DNA from: Rhodobacterales bacterium UBA5972
GTDB lineage: Bacteria; Pseudomonadota; Alphaproteobacteria; Rhodobacterales; Rhodobacteraceae
NCBI GenBank assembly: GCA_002430125.1
Contig: DJBQ01000013.1
Location: 8,140-16,212 of the forward strand
Direction of reading: 5' to 3'
DNA: 8,073 nt
In this document: positions 1-7,647 of the stretch, piece by piece
Layout of the letters: each line of letters starts with the position of its first letter
Position numbering within the stretch: the first letter of the stretch is position 1
The notes under the pieces: model-generated
Databases searched by the model: none
Seen by the model: only the letters and a program-made list of their open reading frames with translations
What the model was told of the DNA's origin: nothing
Translations under genes and position numbers: made by a program

Positions 1-341
1 GGCACAAGGGTGAGATCCGGTATCCCCTGCAGCACGATCGACGCCCCGACCCACCGCGGGTCAAAGGCGTCCATCCCCATATCAGCGGCGATCAAAGCAA
101 GTTCCTCGGCTGACAGAATAGAAAACTGCCTTGTGTTGCGGATCACTGTACCCTTTTTATATTGCGCGGTTACCCGGCTGTCAGACAGCCGCGTCAGGCC
201 TCCATGCGCCTCGCCTTCAGGGCCATCAAACCGCGCCATGACTTCGGCCAAAGGTTCCGAGGCCAACTTTGCGTCGCGGTTTTTCACGTGACCAAGAAAG
301 GTCACATCTGCGTAAAAATCTGTCGGCATAAGGGCAGGCAT
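1..341 (-). CDS. MOSC-domain protein, 3' end cut by window edge
   Basis: The reverse strand is open from an ATG at 341 to the left edge, giving 113 residues of an unfinished protein. A GGAG motif 6 nt upstream of the ATG supports this start; a second in-frame ATG at 329 lacks such a site. The translation contains GEAHGGLTRLSDSRV (about residues 45-59), an IRNTRQFSILSAEEL stretch (about 72-86) and WVGASIVLQGIPDLT (about 98-112). From family knowledge these resemble the beta-rich MOSC domain (molybdenum cofactor sulfurase C-terminal, YiiM-like), which handles sulfur or reactive nitrogen groups with pterin-molybdenum cofactors. The part expected to carry the conserved cysteine lies outside the window, so activity cannot be judged. 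The gene lies after the ftsH terminator, so it is probably a separate transcription unit, but I see no convincing promoter in the 66 bases between terminator and start. The family call is fairly sure; the substrate is unknown. Confidence 0.8.
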   Translation of the reverse strand, partial: MPALMPTDFYADVTFLGHVKNRDAKLASEPLAEVMARFDGPEGEAHGGLTRLSDSRVTAQYKKGTVIRNTRQFSILSAEELALIAADMGMDAFDPRWVGASIVLQGIPDLTLV

Positions 342-400
342 AATTTGCTCCGATTGGGTATGGTTAACCTGCGGCAAGCGCATGGCAGTTGCAAGCCAGC

Positions 401-434
401 CAAACGAAAACACCCGACACAAGGCCGGGTGTTT
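401..434 (-). terminator. Rho-independent terminator after ftsH
   Basis: Read on the minus strand, AAACACCCG (434-426) and CGGGTGTTT (416-408) form a perfect 9-bp stem around a 9-nt loop. The U-rich 3' arm continues into TCGTTTG. It begins 20 bases after the ftsH stop codon and before the next gene, as expected for the end of the ftsH transcript. The plus strand has no T-run after the stem, so it should act in one direction only. Confidence 0.85.
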
Positions 435-453
435 CAGTGAATTCGTAATTTGT

Positions 454-2376
454 TTAGGCCGACGGTTCCGGCTCTAATCCACTGGATTTCGGCTTGGCGG
501 TTTTAGGAATGGCAGTGACGCTGGTGGTGTTGCCACCGGAGGCAGCGCTTCCACCTTCTTCATCGCTACCACGGTTCAAAGGCTCGCCCGCCATGATCTT
601 CTTGATCTCGTCGCCGGTCAGCGTTTCATATTCGATCAACCCCAAAGCCAGCCGTTCAAACTCGTCGTTCTTTTCGAGCAGGATCTTTTTGGCCAGATCA
701 TACCCTCTGTCGATCAAAGTTTTCACTTCGTCTTCAATGGTTTCCTTGGCTTTGGCCGAGATCGAAAAGCCACCGGCCCCTTGCCCGCCATAACCCTGAT
801 GCGCTTCGGTGTAATCGATGTTGCCGACCTTGTCAGACATGCCCCAGCGCATCACCATCGCCCGCGCCAAAGACGACGCTTGCTGAATGTCGCCCGATGG
901 CCCGTTGCTGACGTTGTCTTCGCCGTACTTGATAATCTCGGCGGCTTTACCGGCCATGGTCATCGCCAGCTTTTGTTCGCATTCGTTCTTTTGCCAGTTC
1001 AGCCGGTCAATTTCCGGCAACGACACGACCATGCCAAGTGCGCCACCGCGGGCAATCACCGTGGCCTTATAAACCGGGTCACATTCCGGCAGGCTGATCC
1101 CGACGACGGCATGGCCTGCCTCGTGATAGGCGGTCTTTTCGATCTGCTTTTTGGTACGCACCATGGAGCGCCGTTCGGCCCCCATCATCACCTTGTCTTT
1201 GGCGTTCTCAAAGTCTTCCATCATCACGAACCGCTTACCGGTGCGCGCAGCCAGCAAGGCGGCCTCGTTCACCAGATTGGCCAGATCAGCACCGGAAAAC
1301 CCCGGCGAGCCACGCGCGATGATCCTAAGATCAACGTCAGGGCCAAGCGGCGTTTTGCGGGCATGTACGTTCAGGATTTTCTCGCGGCCTTTTATGTCAG
1401 GATTTGGCACATGCACCTGGCGATCAAACCGACCGGGGCGCAGCAAAGCCGGGTCAAGCACGTCGGCCCGGTTGGTCGCCGCAATCAGGATCACGCCTTC
1501 GTTGGCTTCAAACCCGTCCATTTCAACCAGCAACTGGTTCAATGTCTGTTCGCGCTCGTCATTACCGCCGCCATAACCTGACCCACGATGCCGACCGACT
1601 GCGTCAATCTCGTCGATAAACACGATACAAGGCGCATTTTTTTTGGCCTGCTCGAACATATCCCGCACCCGGCTTGCGCCGACGCCGACAAACATTTCCA
1701 CAAAGTCCGACCCCGAGATGGTAAAAAACGGCACACCTGCTTCGCCGGCAATGGCGCGGGCCAGCAAGGTTTTACCTGTCCCCGGAGGGCCGATCAGCAA
1801 AGCGCCCTTAGGGATTTTACCACCAAGGCGGCTGAATTTTTGCGGGTCGCGCAGGAATTCAACGATCTCTTCCAGCTCTTCTTTGGCTTCGTCAATTCCG
1901 GCAACGTCGTCAAACGTCACACGGGTCGAGCGTTCGGTCAGCAGTTTGGCCTTGGATTTACCAAAACCCATGGCCCCGCCTTTACCGCCACCTTGCATCC
2001 GGTTCATGAAGAATATCCAGACACCGATCAGCAGCAGGAACGGCAACCAGACGCCCACCAGGGACATGATACCTGATTGTTCCTGCGGTTTGGCTTCGAT
2101 CGAAACACCGGCGGTCAGCAAGGCGTCAGTGACTTCACTTGCTGCGCCCTGCGGCTGAATGGTGAGGTACTGATCGCCATTCGTACCAGTGACCATGATC
2201 TTTTCACCGTTCAGAACGACGCTTTTGACTTCGCCTCGGCCAACTGCCTGCATAAAGCCCGAAAACCGCTCTTCGTTGGTTCCAAGCGTCGAGGTGCTGT
2301 TACTGAACATATTAAACAGGGCGACGACCAGCAGGAACAGGACGACCCAGAAAGCGATATTGCGCGTGTTTCCCAA
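454..2376 (-). CDS. ftsH: FtsH, ATP-dependent membrane zinc metalloprotease
   Basis: This is a 640-residue inner-membrane AAA+ protease, the usual family length. It works as a hexamer that extracts and degrades membrane and short-lived cytosolic proteins. Visible in order: a membrane segment (about 7-24), a periplasmic domain (25-103), a second membrane segment (about 104-125), Walker A GPPGTGKT (196-203), pore loop FVGVGA (229-234), Walker B IVFIDEID (251-258) and the second region of homology with R313 and R316. The zinc motif HEAGH is at 418-422, with the probable third ligand D496 in SGDIQ. All key residues are present. A low-complexity Ser/Gly/Pro tail follows about residue 600. The start is TTG at 2376, 8 nt after AGGAG (2389-2385). 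It gives the [13 protein letters not shown]-terminus typical of Rhodobacterales FtsH, whereas the nearer ATG (2381) is out of frame. A candidate heat-shock promoter lies upstream and a terminator follows. Confidence 0.98.
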   Translation of the reverse strand: MGNTRNIAFWVVLFLLVVALFNMFSNSTSTLGTNEERFSGFMQAVGRGEVKSVVLNGEKIMVTGTNGDQYLTIQPQGAASEVTDALLTAGVSIEAKPQEQSGIMSLVGVWLPFLLLIGVWIFFMNRMQGGGKGGAMGFGKSKAKLLTERSTRVTFDDVAGIDEAKEELEEIVEFLRDPQKFSRLGGKIPKGALLIGPPGTGKTLLARAIAGEAGVPFFTISGSDFVEMFVGVGASRVRDMFEQAKKNAPCIVFIDEIDAVGRHRGSGYGGGNDEREQTLNQLLVEMDGFEANEGVILIAATNRADVLDPALLRPGRFDRQVHVPNPDIKGREKILNVHARKTPLGPDVDLRIIARGSPGFSGADLANLVNEAALLAARTGKRFVMMEDFENAKDKVMMGAERRSMVRTKKQIEKTAYHEAGHAVVGISLPECDPVYKATVIARGGALGMVVSLPEIDRLNWQKNECEQKLAMTMAGKAAEIIKYGEDNVSNGPSGDIQQASSLARAMVMRWGMSDKVGNIDYTEAHQGYGGQGAGGFSISAKAKETIEDEVKTLIDRGYDLAKKILLEKNDEFERLALGLIEYETLTGDEIKKIMAGEPLNRGSDEEGGSAASGGNTTSVTAIPKTAKPKSSGLEPEPSA

Positions 2377-2384
2377 AACATCTG

Positions 2385-2389
2385 CTCCT
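2385..2389 (-). promoter_or_regulatory. ftsH ribosome binding site (decides a TTG start)
   Basis: AGGAG on the minus strand. It is 8 nt from the in-frame TTG at 2376 but only 3 nt from an out-of-frame ATG at 2381. The spacing favours the TTG, and only the TTG frame encodes FtsH. A rare start codon behind a strong site probably sets a moderate translation level; that is inference. Confidence 0.8.
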
Positions 2390-2397
2390 AAAATAGG

Positions 2398-2417
2398 GTC
2401 ACGCGGGTATGCGTGAC
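2398..2417 (-). repeat. Perfect 7-bp inverted repeat in the ftsH leader
   Basis: GTCACGC (plus strand 2398-2404) and GCGTGAC (2411-2417) flank a 6-nt spacer. In the predicted ftsH mRNA this would fold as a short GC-rich hairpin ending 8 nt before the AGGAG site. On the minus strand the stem is followed by CCCTATTTT, a poor T-run. It could be a leader stabiliser, a weak attenuator limiting readthrough from tilS, or a protein-binding dyad. The sequence alone does not decide. Confidence 0.5.
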
Positions 2418-2430
2418 AAAGTTGAGCCTA

Positions 2431-2458
2431 ACATAGGCATCACAGCCAAGGATTCAAT
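2431..2458 (-). promoter_or_regulatory. Candidate sigma-32 (RpoH) promoter of ftsH
   Basis: Minus-strand ATTG (2458-2455) is separated by exactly 17 nt from CCTATGT (2437-2431). The alphaproteobacterial heat-shock consensus is CTTG-N17/18-CYTATnT, so only the first base differs. The same bases can be read as a weaker housekeeping promoter (TTGAAT, 16-nt spacer, TATGTT). The -35 element overlaps the tilS stop codon. A start near 2423 would give a leader of about 47 nt containing the inverted repeat and the AGGAG site. ftsH is a known heat-shock gene in E. coli and in alphaproteobacteria such as Caulobacter, which fits. Confidence 0.55.
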
Positions 2459-3716
2459 GCGATAAAATCGAGGAAAAATAATCCTCGGCACCTTTTCGCA
2501 GGCTAATTGACCAACCTTGCGGCCAACCTGCCAAAGGTGCGGCGATTAACTGGCTGTCATGCCAAACCGACGGCGCTGCGATCAGGCTTGTTCGGGGTAG
2601 CCCCACGGCGCGCCAATCGGGGCAAGCCAACAAGCCGTTTTCACCCGTTGCGCGGATCGTGACGCCTGTTGTTTCCGGTCCGCCAGTTAAAACCCAGCGA
2701 TGATCCCATGCAGCACTTGGCACTGTCACCAAATCACCAACCTGCGCGTATTCACGGCTGACGGTGAATGTAGCGTTCCGGTTGGGCGTGATCACACATC
2801 CTGCAAGCGTTGACTTTTCACCATTCTCAAGCTTTATCAATAAGTTGCGCAGGCTGTCGAAACGTGGGCGATAGTCGGCTGATGCCACCCATTTCAGACT
2901 GTGCGACAACAGCCTGTTTTGCAATTCCGTGTCCAGTTGAAAGAACCCGTCGCGGCTGATTGTGATGTCGCCAGCAGGTGTAATTGTGGCCAGCGATCGT
3001 GCGGCTTGTTGCGTCATGCGCTCTAGAAACCGTCTGGTTTCCTGCATCCGTGCCGCCGTATTGGCCAGCCCCTGAACTGACAAACCCAGCCCTTCGATCG
3101 CCTTACGGATATGAATTCGCTCGAATGCGTCGTTTTGATTGCTGGGATCTTCAGACCATGCAATTCCGCGCACCCGCAAGAAATTGCGCAATTCTTCGCG
3201 AGCAGCGCCTAAAAGTGGCCTGATCCACCGGATTTCGCTTCGTTGGCTGACGATTGGCATTGCGGCCAGCCCGTCAACGCCAGACCCGCGCATCAACCGC
3301 ATCACCAGAGTTTCGGCCTGATCTTCGGATGTGTGGCCAAGGGCAACCACCGCCAAGTCAAGACTTTTGGCCCATTTAGCAAGCAGGCCGTGCCTGGCGC
3401 GTCGCGCCTGATCTTGTAAGTTCCCTTTGCCGTCCCAGCCCGTCCAATGCAACACGGTATGCGACACATTCAATGCCGCACATAAACGCGCGACCTGTTC
3501 CGCTTCATCCAATGCTTCGGGTCTGAGGCCGTGATTGACTGTTGCTGCATTAAGCGTCACCCCAAGCGGCTTGGCCCAGTCTGACAACATCACCAGCAGT
3601 GCCGTGGAATCGCCGCCACCAGAAACCGCGACACCCAAGCTTTTGGGGGTCTCATCAGGCAGGCAGACGCGCATTTGGTCGGTGAAGTCCAACACCGGCT
3701 GCGGTTCAGGTGGCAC
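2454..3716 (-). CDS. tilS: TilS, tRNA(Ile)-lysidine synthase
   Basis: This 420-residue cytoplasmic enzyme joins lysine to the C34 wobble base of the CAU-anticodon tRNA-Ile using ATP. The change makes the tRNA read AUA codons and be charged with isoleucine; it is normally essential. The PP-loop ATP motif SGGGDS is at 32-37. NHGLRPEA (61-68) and the GHTSEDQAET...VDGLAAM block (127-153) are typical of the family. The C-terminal part is divergent and ends in a short basic patch, SLRKGAEDYF (404-413). The start is GTG at 3716, inside the last codons of cpoB (11-bp overlap), with no clear ribosome binding site, so translation is probably coupled to cpoB. An in-frame ATG at 3674 (residue 15) also lies before the PP-loop and cannot be excluded. 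The stop codon overlaps the candidate ftsH promoter. Confidence 0.93.
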   Translation of the reverse strand: MPPEPQPVLDFTDQMRVCLPDETPKSLGVAVSGGGDSTALLVMLSDWAKPLGVTLNAATVNHGLRPEALDEAEQVARLCAALNVSHTVLHWTGWDGKGNLQDQARRARHGLLAKWAKSLDLAVVALGHTSEDQAETLVMRLMRGSGVDGLAAMPIVSQRSEIRWIRPLLGAAREELRNFLRVRGIAWSEDPSNQNDAFERIHIRKAIEGLGLSVQGLANTAARMQETRRFLERMTQQAARSLATITPAGDITISRDGFFQLDTELQNRLLSHSLKWVASADYRPRFDSLRNLLIKLENGEKSTLAGCVITPNRNATFTVSREYAQVGDLVTVPSAAWDHRWVLTGGPETTGVTIRATGENGLLACPDWRAVGLPRTSLIAAPSVWHDSQLIAAPLAGWPQGWSISLRKGAEDYFSSILSH

Positions 3717-4548
3717 AATTCATCGCTGAACGGTCGGCGCGTGCTTTGCTGTCGGCATCCGTACCCGGATAGCGCACATTGACCTCGTTTAAGGTCAGGC
3801 AAGCCTCGTTGCGCTGGCCGATCTTGTCCAGACTGACACCAAGCCGGTACAGCGATACAGGTGCCAGCGGCCCGTCCGGCGCGCTGGAGAAAGCCTGCAA
3901 GAACGCCCGTGCCGCCTTGCTCCAATCATCAGCCATGGCCAGAGATTCGCCGCGCCAATAATGCGCATCTCCGGTCAGAACACCGCCAGGATAGTTATCG
4001 ATATAGGTCTGAAACTGATCCGCAGCGCGACTGAAGTCGCCTTTGTCATAGCTGGCTTTGGCGGCATCAAAATCTGCTTGCTCGCTGATCGCCAGTTCGG
4101 CGTTGCCCTTGGTCTGCGGCGTTTCGACGATCATCGGCGTGGTTGTTTGCAGAATGTCAGCCCCGCCAAGCGTGGTGGTTTCGCCCAGTTTGGACACATC
4201 CCCGCCTTCCAGTTCAACCAGCCGAAACTCAAGATCGCCAACACGGGCTGTGCCATCTTTTACAACGCGTTCGAGCTTGAACTGCAAGTCTTCAACCTTG
4301 CCTGCCAAACGCCGCATTTCACCCTCGATGGCGTCAATACGCTCAAGCGCTTCGCCGTTGGAACTGCCGACAGAATTACTGTTGCCGGTGGTCGAAAGCT
4401 CGGTTTTCAGCCGTTGGATGTCCACATGAAGGAACGAAAGTTCCTGCCTGATATCCGCCAGAGACTCTTTGCGTGATTGCGCCGCCAGAGGCGTTGCAAG
4501 CAAAATCGCCAGACACCAAGAAATCGCAATCTGTCGCCACATCATCAT
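3706..4548 (-). CDS. cpoB: CpoB (YbgF), Tol-Pal periplasmic coordinator
   Basis: This is a 280-residue exported protein. The N-terminus is a signal peptide with a hydrophobic core (about 7-21) and probable cleavage after LAA at residue 23. Next comes a helical, heptad-like region rich in Glu, Arg and Leu (about 26-112), matching the trimerising coiled coil of this family. A Thr/Gly-rich linker follows to about 155. The C-terminal part (about 157-270) holds TPR-type repeats with the pattern AKASYDKGDFSRAADQFQ. In E. coli, CpoB binds TolA and links outer-membrane constriction to PBP1B-dependent septal wall synthesis; that role is inferred here from homology and position. Three ATG codons in a row start the gene. 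I use the first, preceded by AGGA about 10 nt upstream; the second or third would change only one or two residues. It follows pal by 18 bp and overlaps tilS. Confidence 0.93.
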   Translation of the reverse strand: MMMWRQIAISWCLAILLATPLAAQSRKESLADIRQELSFLHVDIQRLKTELSTTGNSNSVGSSNGEALERIDAIEGEMRRLAGKVEDLQFKLERVVKDGTARVGDLEFRLVELEGGDVSKLGETTTLGGADILQTTTPMIVETPQTKGNAELAISEQADFDAAKASYDKGDFSRAADQFQTYIDNYPGGVLTGDAHYWRGESLAMADDWSKAARAFLQAFSSAPDGPLAPVSLYRLGVSLDKIGQRNEACLTLNEVNVRYPGTDADSKARADRSAMNCAT

Positions 4549-4566
4549 TCGCCCGGTTTCCTATGC

Positions 4567-5058
4567 CTAACTGGTGCCGCCTGCATTCACCACAGTCACG
4601 GCGCGCCGATTCTGTGACCAACACGCCTCGGTTGAACAAATCTCAATCGGGCGTTCTTTACCATATGTAATCGTGCTGAGACGGTTATCTGCGACGCCCC
4701 GACTGACAAGGTAGGCCTGCACAGCACTGGCACGCCGTGCGCCCAGCGCAAGGTTGTACTCGCGTGTGCCCTGCTCGTCTGCATGGCCTTCGATCAGCGC
4801 TTTAAATTCAACATTTTGCGCCAGCCAAGTCGCCTGCGCATCAAGGATCGAGCGCGCTTCATCGTTCAATGTGCTTTGGTCAACAGTGAACAACACACGA
4901 TCGCCAACTGAAGCAACGAAAAATTCGGGCGAGTTTTGCGCAAAATTTCCGCTTTTATTCAGATCAACCGTGTCGCTTCCGCTGTTGGGAAGTTGACTGT
5001 TACAGGCGGCAAGGGCGAACACACTTGCGGCCAGTATAAGTGCCAAACTAATTCTCAT
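4567..5058 (-). CDS. pal: Pal, peptidoglycan-associated outer-membrane lipoprotein
   Basis: This 163-residue lipoprotein anchors the outer membrane to peptidoglycan and is the outer partner of the Tol machine. The signal peptide ends in the lipobox LAAC (16-19), so C19 would be lipidated. The next residue is Asn rather than Asp, consistent with sorting to the outer membrane. A short linker leads to an OmpA-like domain (about 50-157) containing EGHADEQGTREYNLALGARRA. D94 and R109, 15 residues apart, match the pair that binds the diaminopimelate of peptidoglycan in this fold. The conserved SQNRRAV block is at 148-154. Two cysteines near the end (C141, C146) could form a disulfide; that is inference. 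The ATG follows a purine-rich GAGGAACAGGAAA leader. pal sits after a 94-base gap from tolB, the longest within the tol cluster. Confidence 0.97.
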   Translation of the reverse strand: MRISLALILAASVFALAACNSQLPNSGSDTVDLNKSGNFAQNSPEFFVASVGDRVLFTVDQSTLNDEARSILDAQATWLAQNVEFKALIEGHADEQGTREYNLALGARRASAVQAYLVSRGVADNRLSTITYGKERPIEICSTEACWSQNRRAVTVVNAGGTS

Positions 5059-5152
5059 TTTCCTGTTCCTCTTTCTGGGTTTTTTGTGGCTTTGGCCTGC
5101 TCGTGGCCGATTGTATCACTAATTGGCCGGTTTGTGTATCGGCCTTACATCT
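5059..5152 (-). other. tolB-pal intergenic leader with repeated GGCC motifs
   Basis: This 94-base gap lies between tolB and pal in an otherwise packed operon. GGCCGAT (plus strand 5105-5111) and ATCGGCC (5138-5144) form a perfect 7-bp inverted repeat, and a third GGCCGG lies between them (5125-5130). The blocks starting at 5105 and 5125 are also imperfect direct copies (GGCCGATTGTATC versus GGCCGGTTTGTGTATC). A minus-strand TACAAT resembles a -10 box, but no -35 box is found at the right distance. It may be a structured leader or a processing site that lets pal be expressed above tolB. Confidence 0.35.
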
Positions 5153-6487
5153 CTATTCACGAAGCCTTGACCATGACGGGTCAGACCCGTTTCCGGCTGC
5201 TGACACCTTTTTCAGATTGCGACCGGTAATATCCACCGAATAAAGCGATGGCGCCCCGTTCGCGCCTGGTGTTTCGCGGAAGAACATCAGAACCCGGCCA
5301 TTTGGCGACCATGTCGGCCCCTCATCCAGAAAAGACGAGGTCAGCAACCGTTCTTCGCTGCCATCCAGCCGGATGACCCCGATATGAAACCGGCCCTGGT
5401 TGATCTTGGTGAAGGCCACCAAATCGCCACGCGGCGACCACACCGGTGTTCCGTACCGTCCCTCGCCGAAACTTAACCGCCGGGCTTCGCCGCCACTGGC
5501 AGGCATCACGTAAATCTGCTGGTTGCCACTGCGGTCGCTTTCAAACACGATCTGCTGGCTGTCGGGGCTGAAACTCGGGGCGGTTTCGATGGACGGGGCC
5601 GTGGTCAGGCGCGTCGCCTGCAACGACTGCAGATTGACCATGTATATATCAGTATTGCCGCTAAGCGAGGCCGACATAACAACATTCTGCCCGTCAGGCG
5701 AAAATCTGGGGGCAAAGGACATGCCGGGCAATTCGGCCAGCGCCTTGCGTTTTAACGTCGACAAATCCAACAGAAACGCCCGTGGCGAACCGGTTTCATA
5801 AGATGTGTAAAGCACTTTGGTCGCGTCAGGCGAAAAGCGCGGTGCCAACACAATCGAACGATCATCGGTCAGGTTTTGCAGGTTAGCGCCATCGTAGTCC
5901 ATAATTGCCAGACGTTTGTTACGGGCATTTTTCGGCCCGCTTTCTGAAACGAACACAACCTTACTGTCAAAATAGGCACTCTCGCCGGTCAGCCGCGCAT
6001 AAACCGCATCAGCGACCTTATGCGCCATCCGGCGCCAGTCCTGCGTTGTCCCGACAAACCGCAGGCCTTCACCAAGCGGAGCCTGCGCGAACACATCAAA
6101 CAGCCGGAACTTAACCACCAACTGCCCACCCGATTGCGTGGAAACCGCGCCGGTAATCAGGGCTTGCGCATTCACGGCTTTCCAGTCGGAAAACTGAATT
6201 GGGCTGTCAAAATTGGAAATACCGGAAATCTGCGCGTTGCGGGGAATGTCGCGAAACAGGCCGGTGCCAACCAGATCGGCGATCACCACAGCGGCCAGAT
6301 CTTCGGACAGATCTTTGGCTGAAACGGTTTCGGCAACAAAGGCCGGTACCGCGAATGGCATGGGTTCAATAACCCCTTCGGTGATTTCGATCTTAAGCGG
6401 CCCCGGCGTTTGCGCCGAAACGTGAAAACCAGCAAGGCCAAAAAAGGCGGCCAGAAAAAGTGAAAATGCTTTTTGGGAAACGGTCAT
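5153..6487 (-). CDS. tolB: TolB, periplasmic beta-propeller of the Tol-Pal system
   Basis: This 444-residue periplasmic protein binds Pal and TolA and controls when Pal is attached to peptidoglycan. The signal peptide (hydrophobic about 8-20) probably ends at VSA, residue 25. The mature N-terminus would carry the flexible TolA-contacting segment, followed by an alpha/beta domain to about 165. The rest is a six-bladed propeller. The blade motif recurs at regular spacing: APRFSPD (215), APRFSPD (259), APSFSPD (303), TPVWSPR (347), GPTWSPN (390) and DPSWS (436), about 44 residues apart. The length is standard. The ATG shares the sequence ATGA with the tolA stop, and a GAGGAACAA leader lies inside the tolA end. 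Both features suggest coupled translation of tolA and tolB. Confidence 0.98.
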   Translation of the reverse strand: MTVSQKAFSLFLAAFFGLAGFHVSAQTPGPLKIEITEGVIEPMPFAVPAFVAETVSAKDLSEDLAAVVIADLVGTGLFRDIPRNAQISGISNFDSPIQFSDWKAVNAQALITGAVSTQSGGQLVVKFRLFDVFAQAPLGEGLRFVGTTQDWRRMAHKVADAVYARLTGESAYFDSKVVFVSESGPKNARNKRLAIMDYDGANLQNLTDDRSIVLAPRFSPDATKVLYTSYETGSPRAFLLDLSTLKRKALAELPGMSFAPRFSPDGQNVVMSASLSGNTDIYMVNLQSLQATRLTTAPSIETAPSFSPDSQQIVFESDRSGNQQIYVMPASGGEARRLSFGEGRYGTPVWSPRGDLVAFTKINQGRFHIGVIRLDGSEERLLTSSFLDEGPTWSPNGRVLMFFRETPGANGAPSLYSVDITGRNLKKVSAAGNGSDPSWSRLRE

Positions 6488-7638
6488 TTGTTCCTCATTT
6501 TCTCGGGGTTAAAGGTAATTTCAACGTCGCGCCAATGGTCGTATTTTTCAGCAGGTAAAACAAACCCCCTGCCACCGCACATAATGACAGCACGCCGGGC
6601 GGTTTCATAGGCTTTCTTGATGGCAGCATCCGGCCCGTTCGTTGCCGAGATCATCTTTACAGACGTCGCGTCCACCTTACCGTCACGCTTTATCGAGGCT
6701 CCAACAACGACCGTGATCTTCATCGCATCCGTTGACATCGACCCGACATTCCAACAATCGCGCACTGCCAGTCTGAGGCCCTCAACCTCGCCGCCCGTCA
6801 ATGGCGGACCACTTGCGGCCACGCGCGGTTTTTCAGCTGGTTTGCCGGTTCCAGCTTCGCTTACGGCCTGCGCCAACGCCAATTCGATTGCCTTTGCGGC
6901 ATTCGCCTTTTCCTTGAGGGTTGCCGGCCGGCCCTTAGGGCGGCTGGATTTCACCGGGGCAACCGTGCTTTTCTGCTCTTTCGCTTCGGTGATAATTTCA
7001 GTCGAGGCCTGATCCGGCGCTTTTTCCGTACTTGGCTTTACCGGCGTTTCCGACACCCCTTCGGGGGTTGTGGATTTTTCGACTTCTTTTGCGGTTTCGG
7101 CATCTGTCGGCGGCTTTGGCGCCGCCTCGGTCGCCACTTTCGGGGCTGGCTTTTCCGCAGGTGCCACCAACGCCAGCTTGTCAGGCTGTTTGCGCCCGCT
7201 TTGATCGGTTTTGGCAACCGGCGCGTTCGGCACGATCAACGTCGCCCCCACCTGATCGGTTGCGGGCGGTTCCGGGGTTTCAGGCGCTTCAGTCAAAGCC
7301 GCAGTTCGGGGCGGGGCTATGATTGCCTTGAGGTCAGGGTTCTGATCCGTCTTGCTTGGTTTGTCCGGCTCGGACACTTTGGCCTGGATGGGCCTTTGAT
7401 CGGCGGTTGGTTGCGGCGGCAAGGGCGCAGTTTGATCGGGTGTTTGTGGTGTGTTTACATCCGTCGCCGCATCCGGCGCTTTGGACAACATCGCGTCAAA
7501 AGCCGCCGAAGAAATCACCGACACGTCAGTTACCTGTACTTGTGGTTTTGGTTCAGCGTTAAACAAAGACCCGCCGATAATCGCCCATCCGATAACGGCG
7601 ACATGCGCAAATCCCGAAATGTAGGTGCCCGTTTCCAC
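6484..7638 (-). CDS. tolA: TolA, inner-membrane to outer-membrane coupling protein
   Basis: This 384-residue protein spans the periplasm, transmitting energy from TolQR to the TolB-Pal complex. There is one N-terminal membrane segment (about 8-26). A long Pro/Ala/Lys/Thr/Glu-rich region (about 55-285) follows, with a helical Ala-rich stretch near 240-262. The compact C-terminal domain spans about 284-384. Its middle ([18 protein letters not shown]) and end ([17 protein letters not shown]) match alphaproteobacterial TolA C-terminal domains. C295 and C354 probably form a disulfide in the oxidising periplasm. The low-complexity centre diverges fast in this family, so length and composition vary widely. 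The start is GTG at 7638, 9 bp after the tolR stop. The upstream site is weak (AGG about 9 nt away), so translation may rely on coupling to tolR. The stop overlaps the tolB start. Confidence 0.94.
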   Translation of the reverse strand: METGTYISGFAHVAVIGWAIIGGSLFNAEPKPQVQVTDVSVISSAAFDAMLSKAPDAATDVNTPQTPDQTAPLPPQPTADQRPIQAKVSEPDKPSKTDQNPDLKAIIAPPRTAALTEAPETPEPPATDQVGATLIVPNAPVAKTDQSGRKQPDKLALVAPAEKPAPKVATEAAPKPPTDAETAKEVEKSTTPEGVSETPVKPSTEKAPDQASTEIITEAKEQKSTVAPVKSSRPKGRPATLKEKANAAKAIELALAQAVSEAGTGKPAEKPRVAASGPPLTGGEVEGLRLAVRDCWNVGSMSTDAMKITVVVGASIKRDGKVDATSVKMISATNGPDAAIKKAYETARRAVIMCGGRGFVLPAEKYDHWRDVEITFNPEKMRNK

Positions 7639-7647
7639 CCCGCACGC

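Noticed and set aside
342..407. Promoter for the MOSC gene
   Set aside because: TTGCAA and GTTAAC were considered as -35 and -10 boxes, but they are about 20 nt apart and poor matches, so no promoter is called.
781..1581. Long plus-strand open frame opposite ftsH, plus similar ones at 1588-2076, 3961-4476 and 7201-7683
   Set aside because: They lie antisense to well-identified genes. Their translations are low in recognisable motifs and rich in His/Arg/Pro as expected from complementary codons, and no convincing start signals were seen.
2390..2420. Second RpoH-like site, with CCTATTT at 2397-2391 as the -10 box
   Set aside because: The -10 match is good, but no CTTG-like element lies 17-18 nt upstream; the nearest, TTTG, is 19 nt away. 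A start there would also remove or truncate the ribosome binding site.
2377..2423. RNA thermometer of the fourU type in the ftsH leader
   Set aside because: The UUUU run is directly adjacent to the AGGAG site, so it cannot pair with it, and no other anti-ribosome-binding-site stretch was found in the predicted leader.
6780..7470. Possible tandem repeat or foreign insert in the Pro/Ala/Lys-rich centre of tolA
   Set aside because: No regular repeat unit is visible, and such low-complexity composition is normal for the periplasm-spanning part of TolA.
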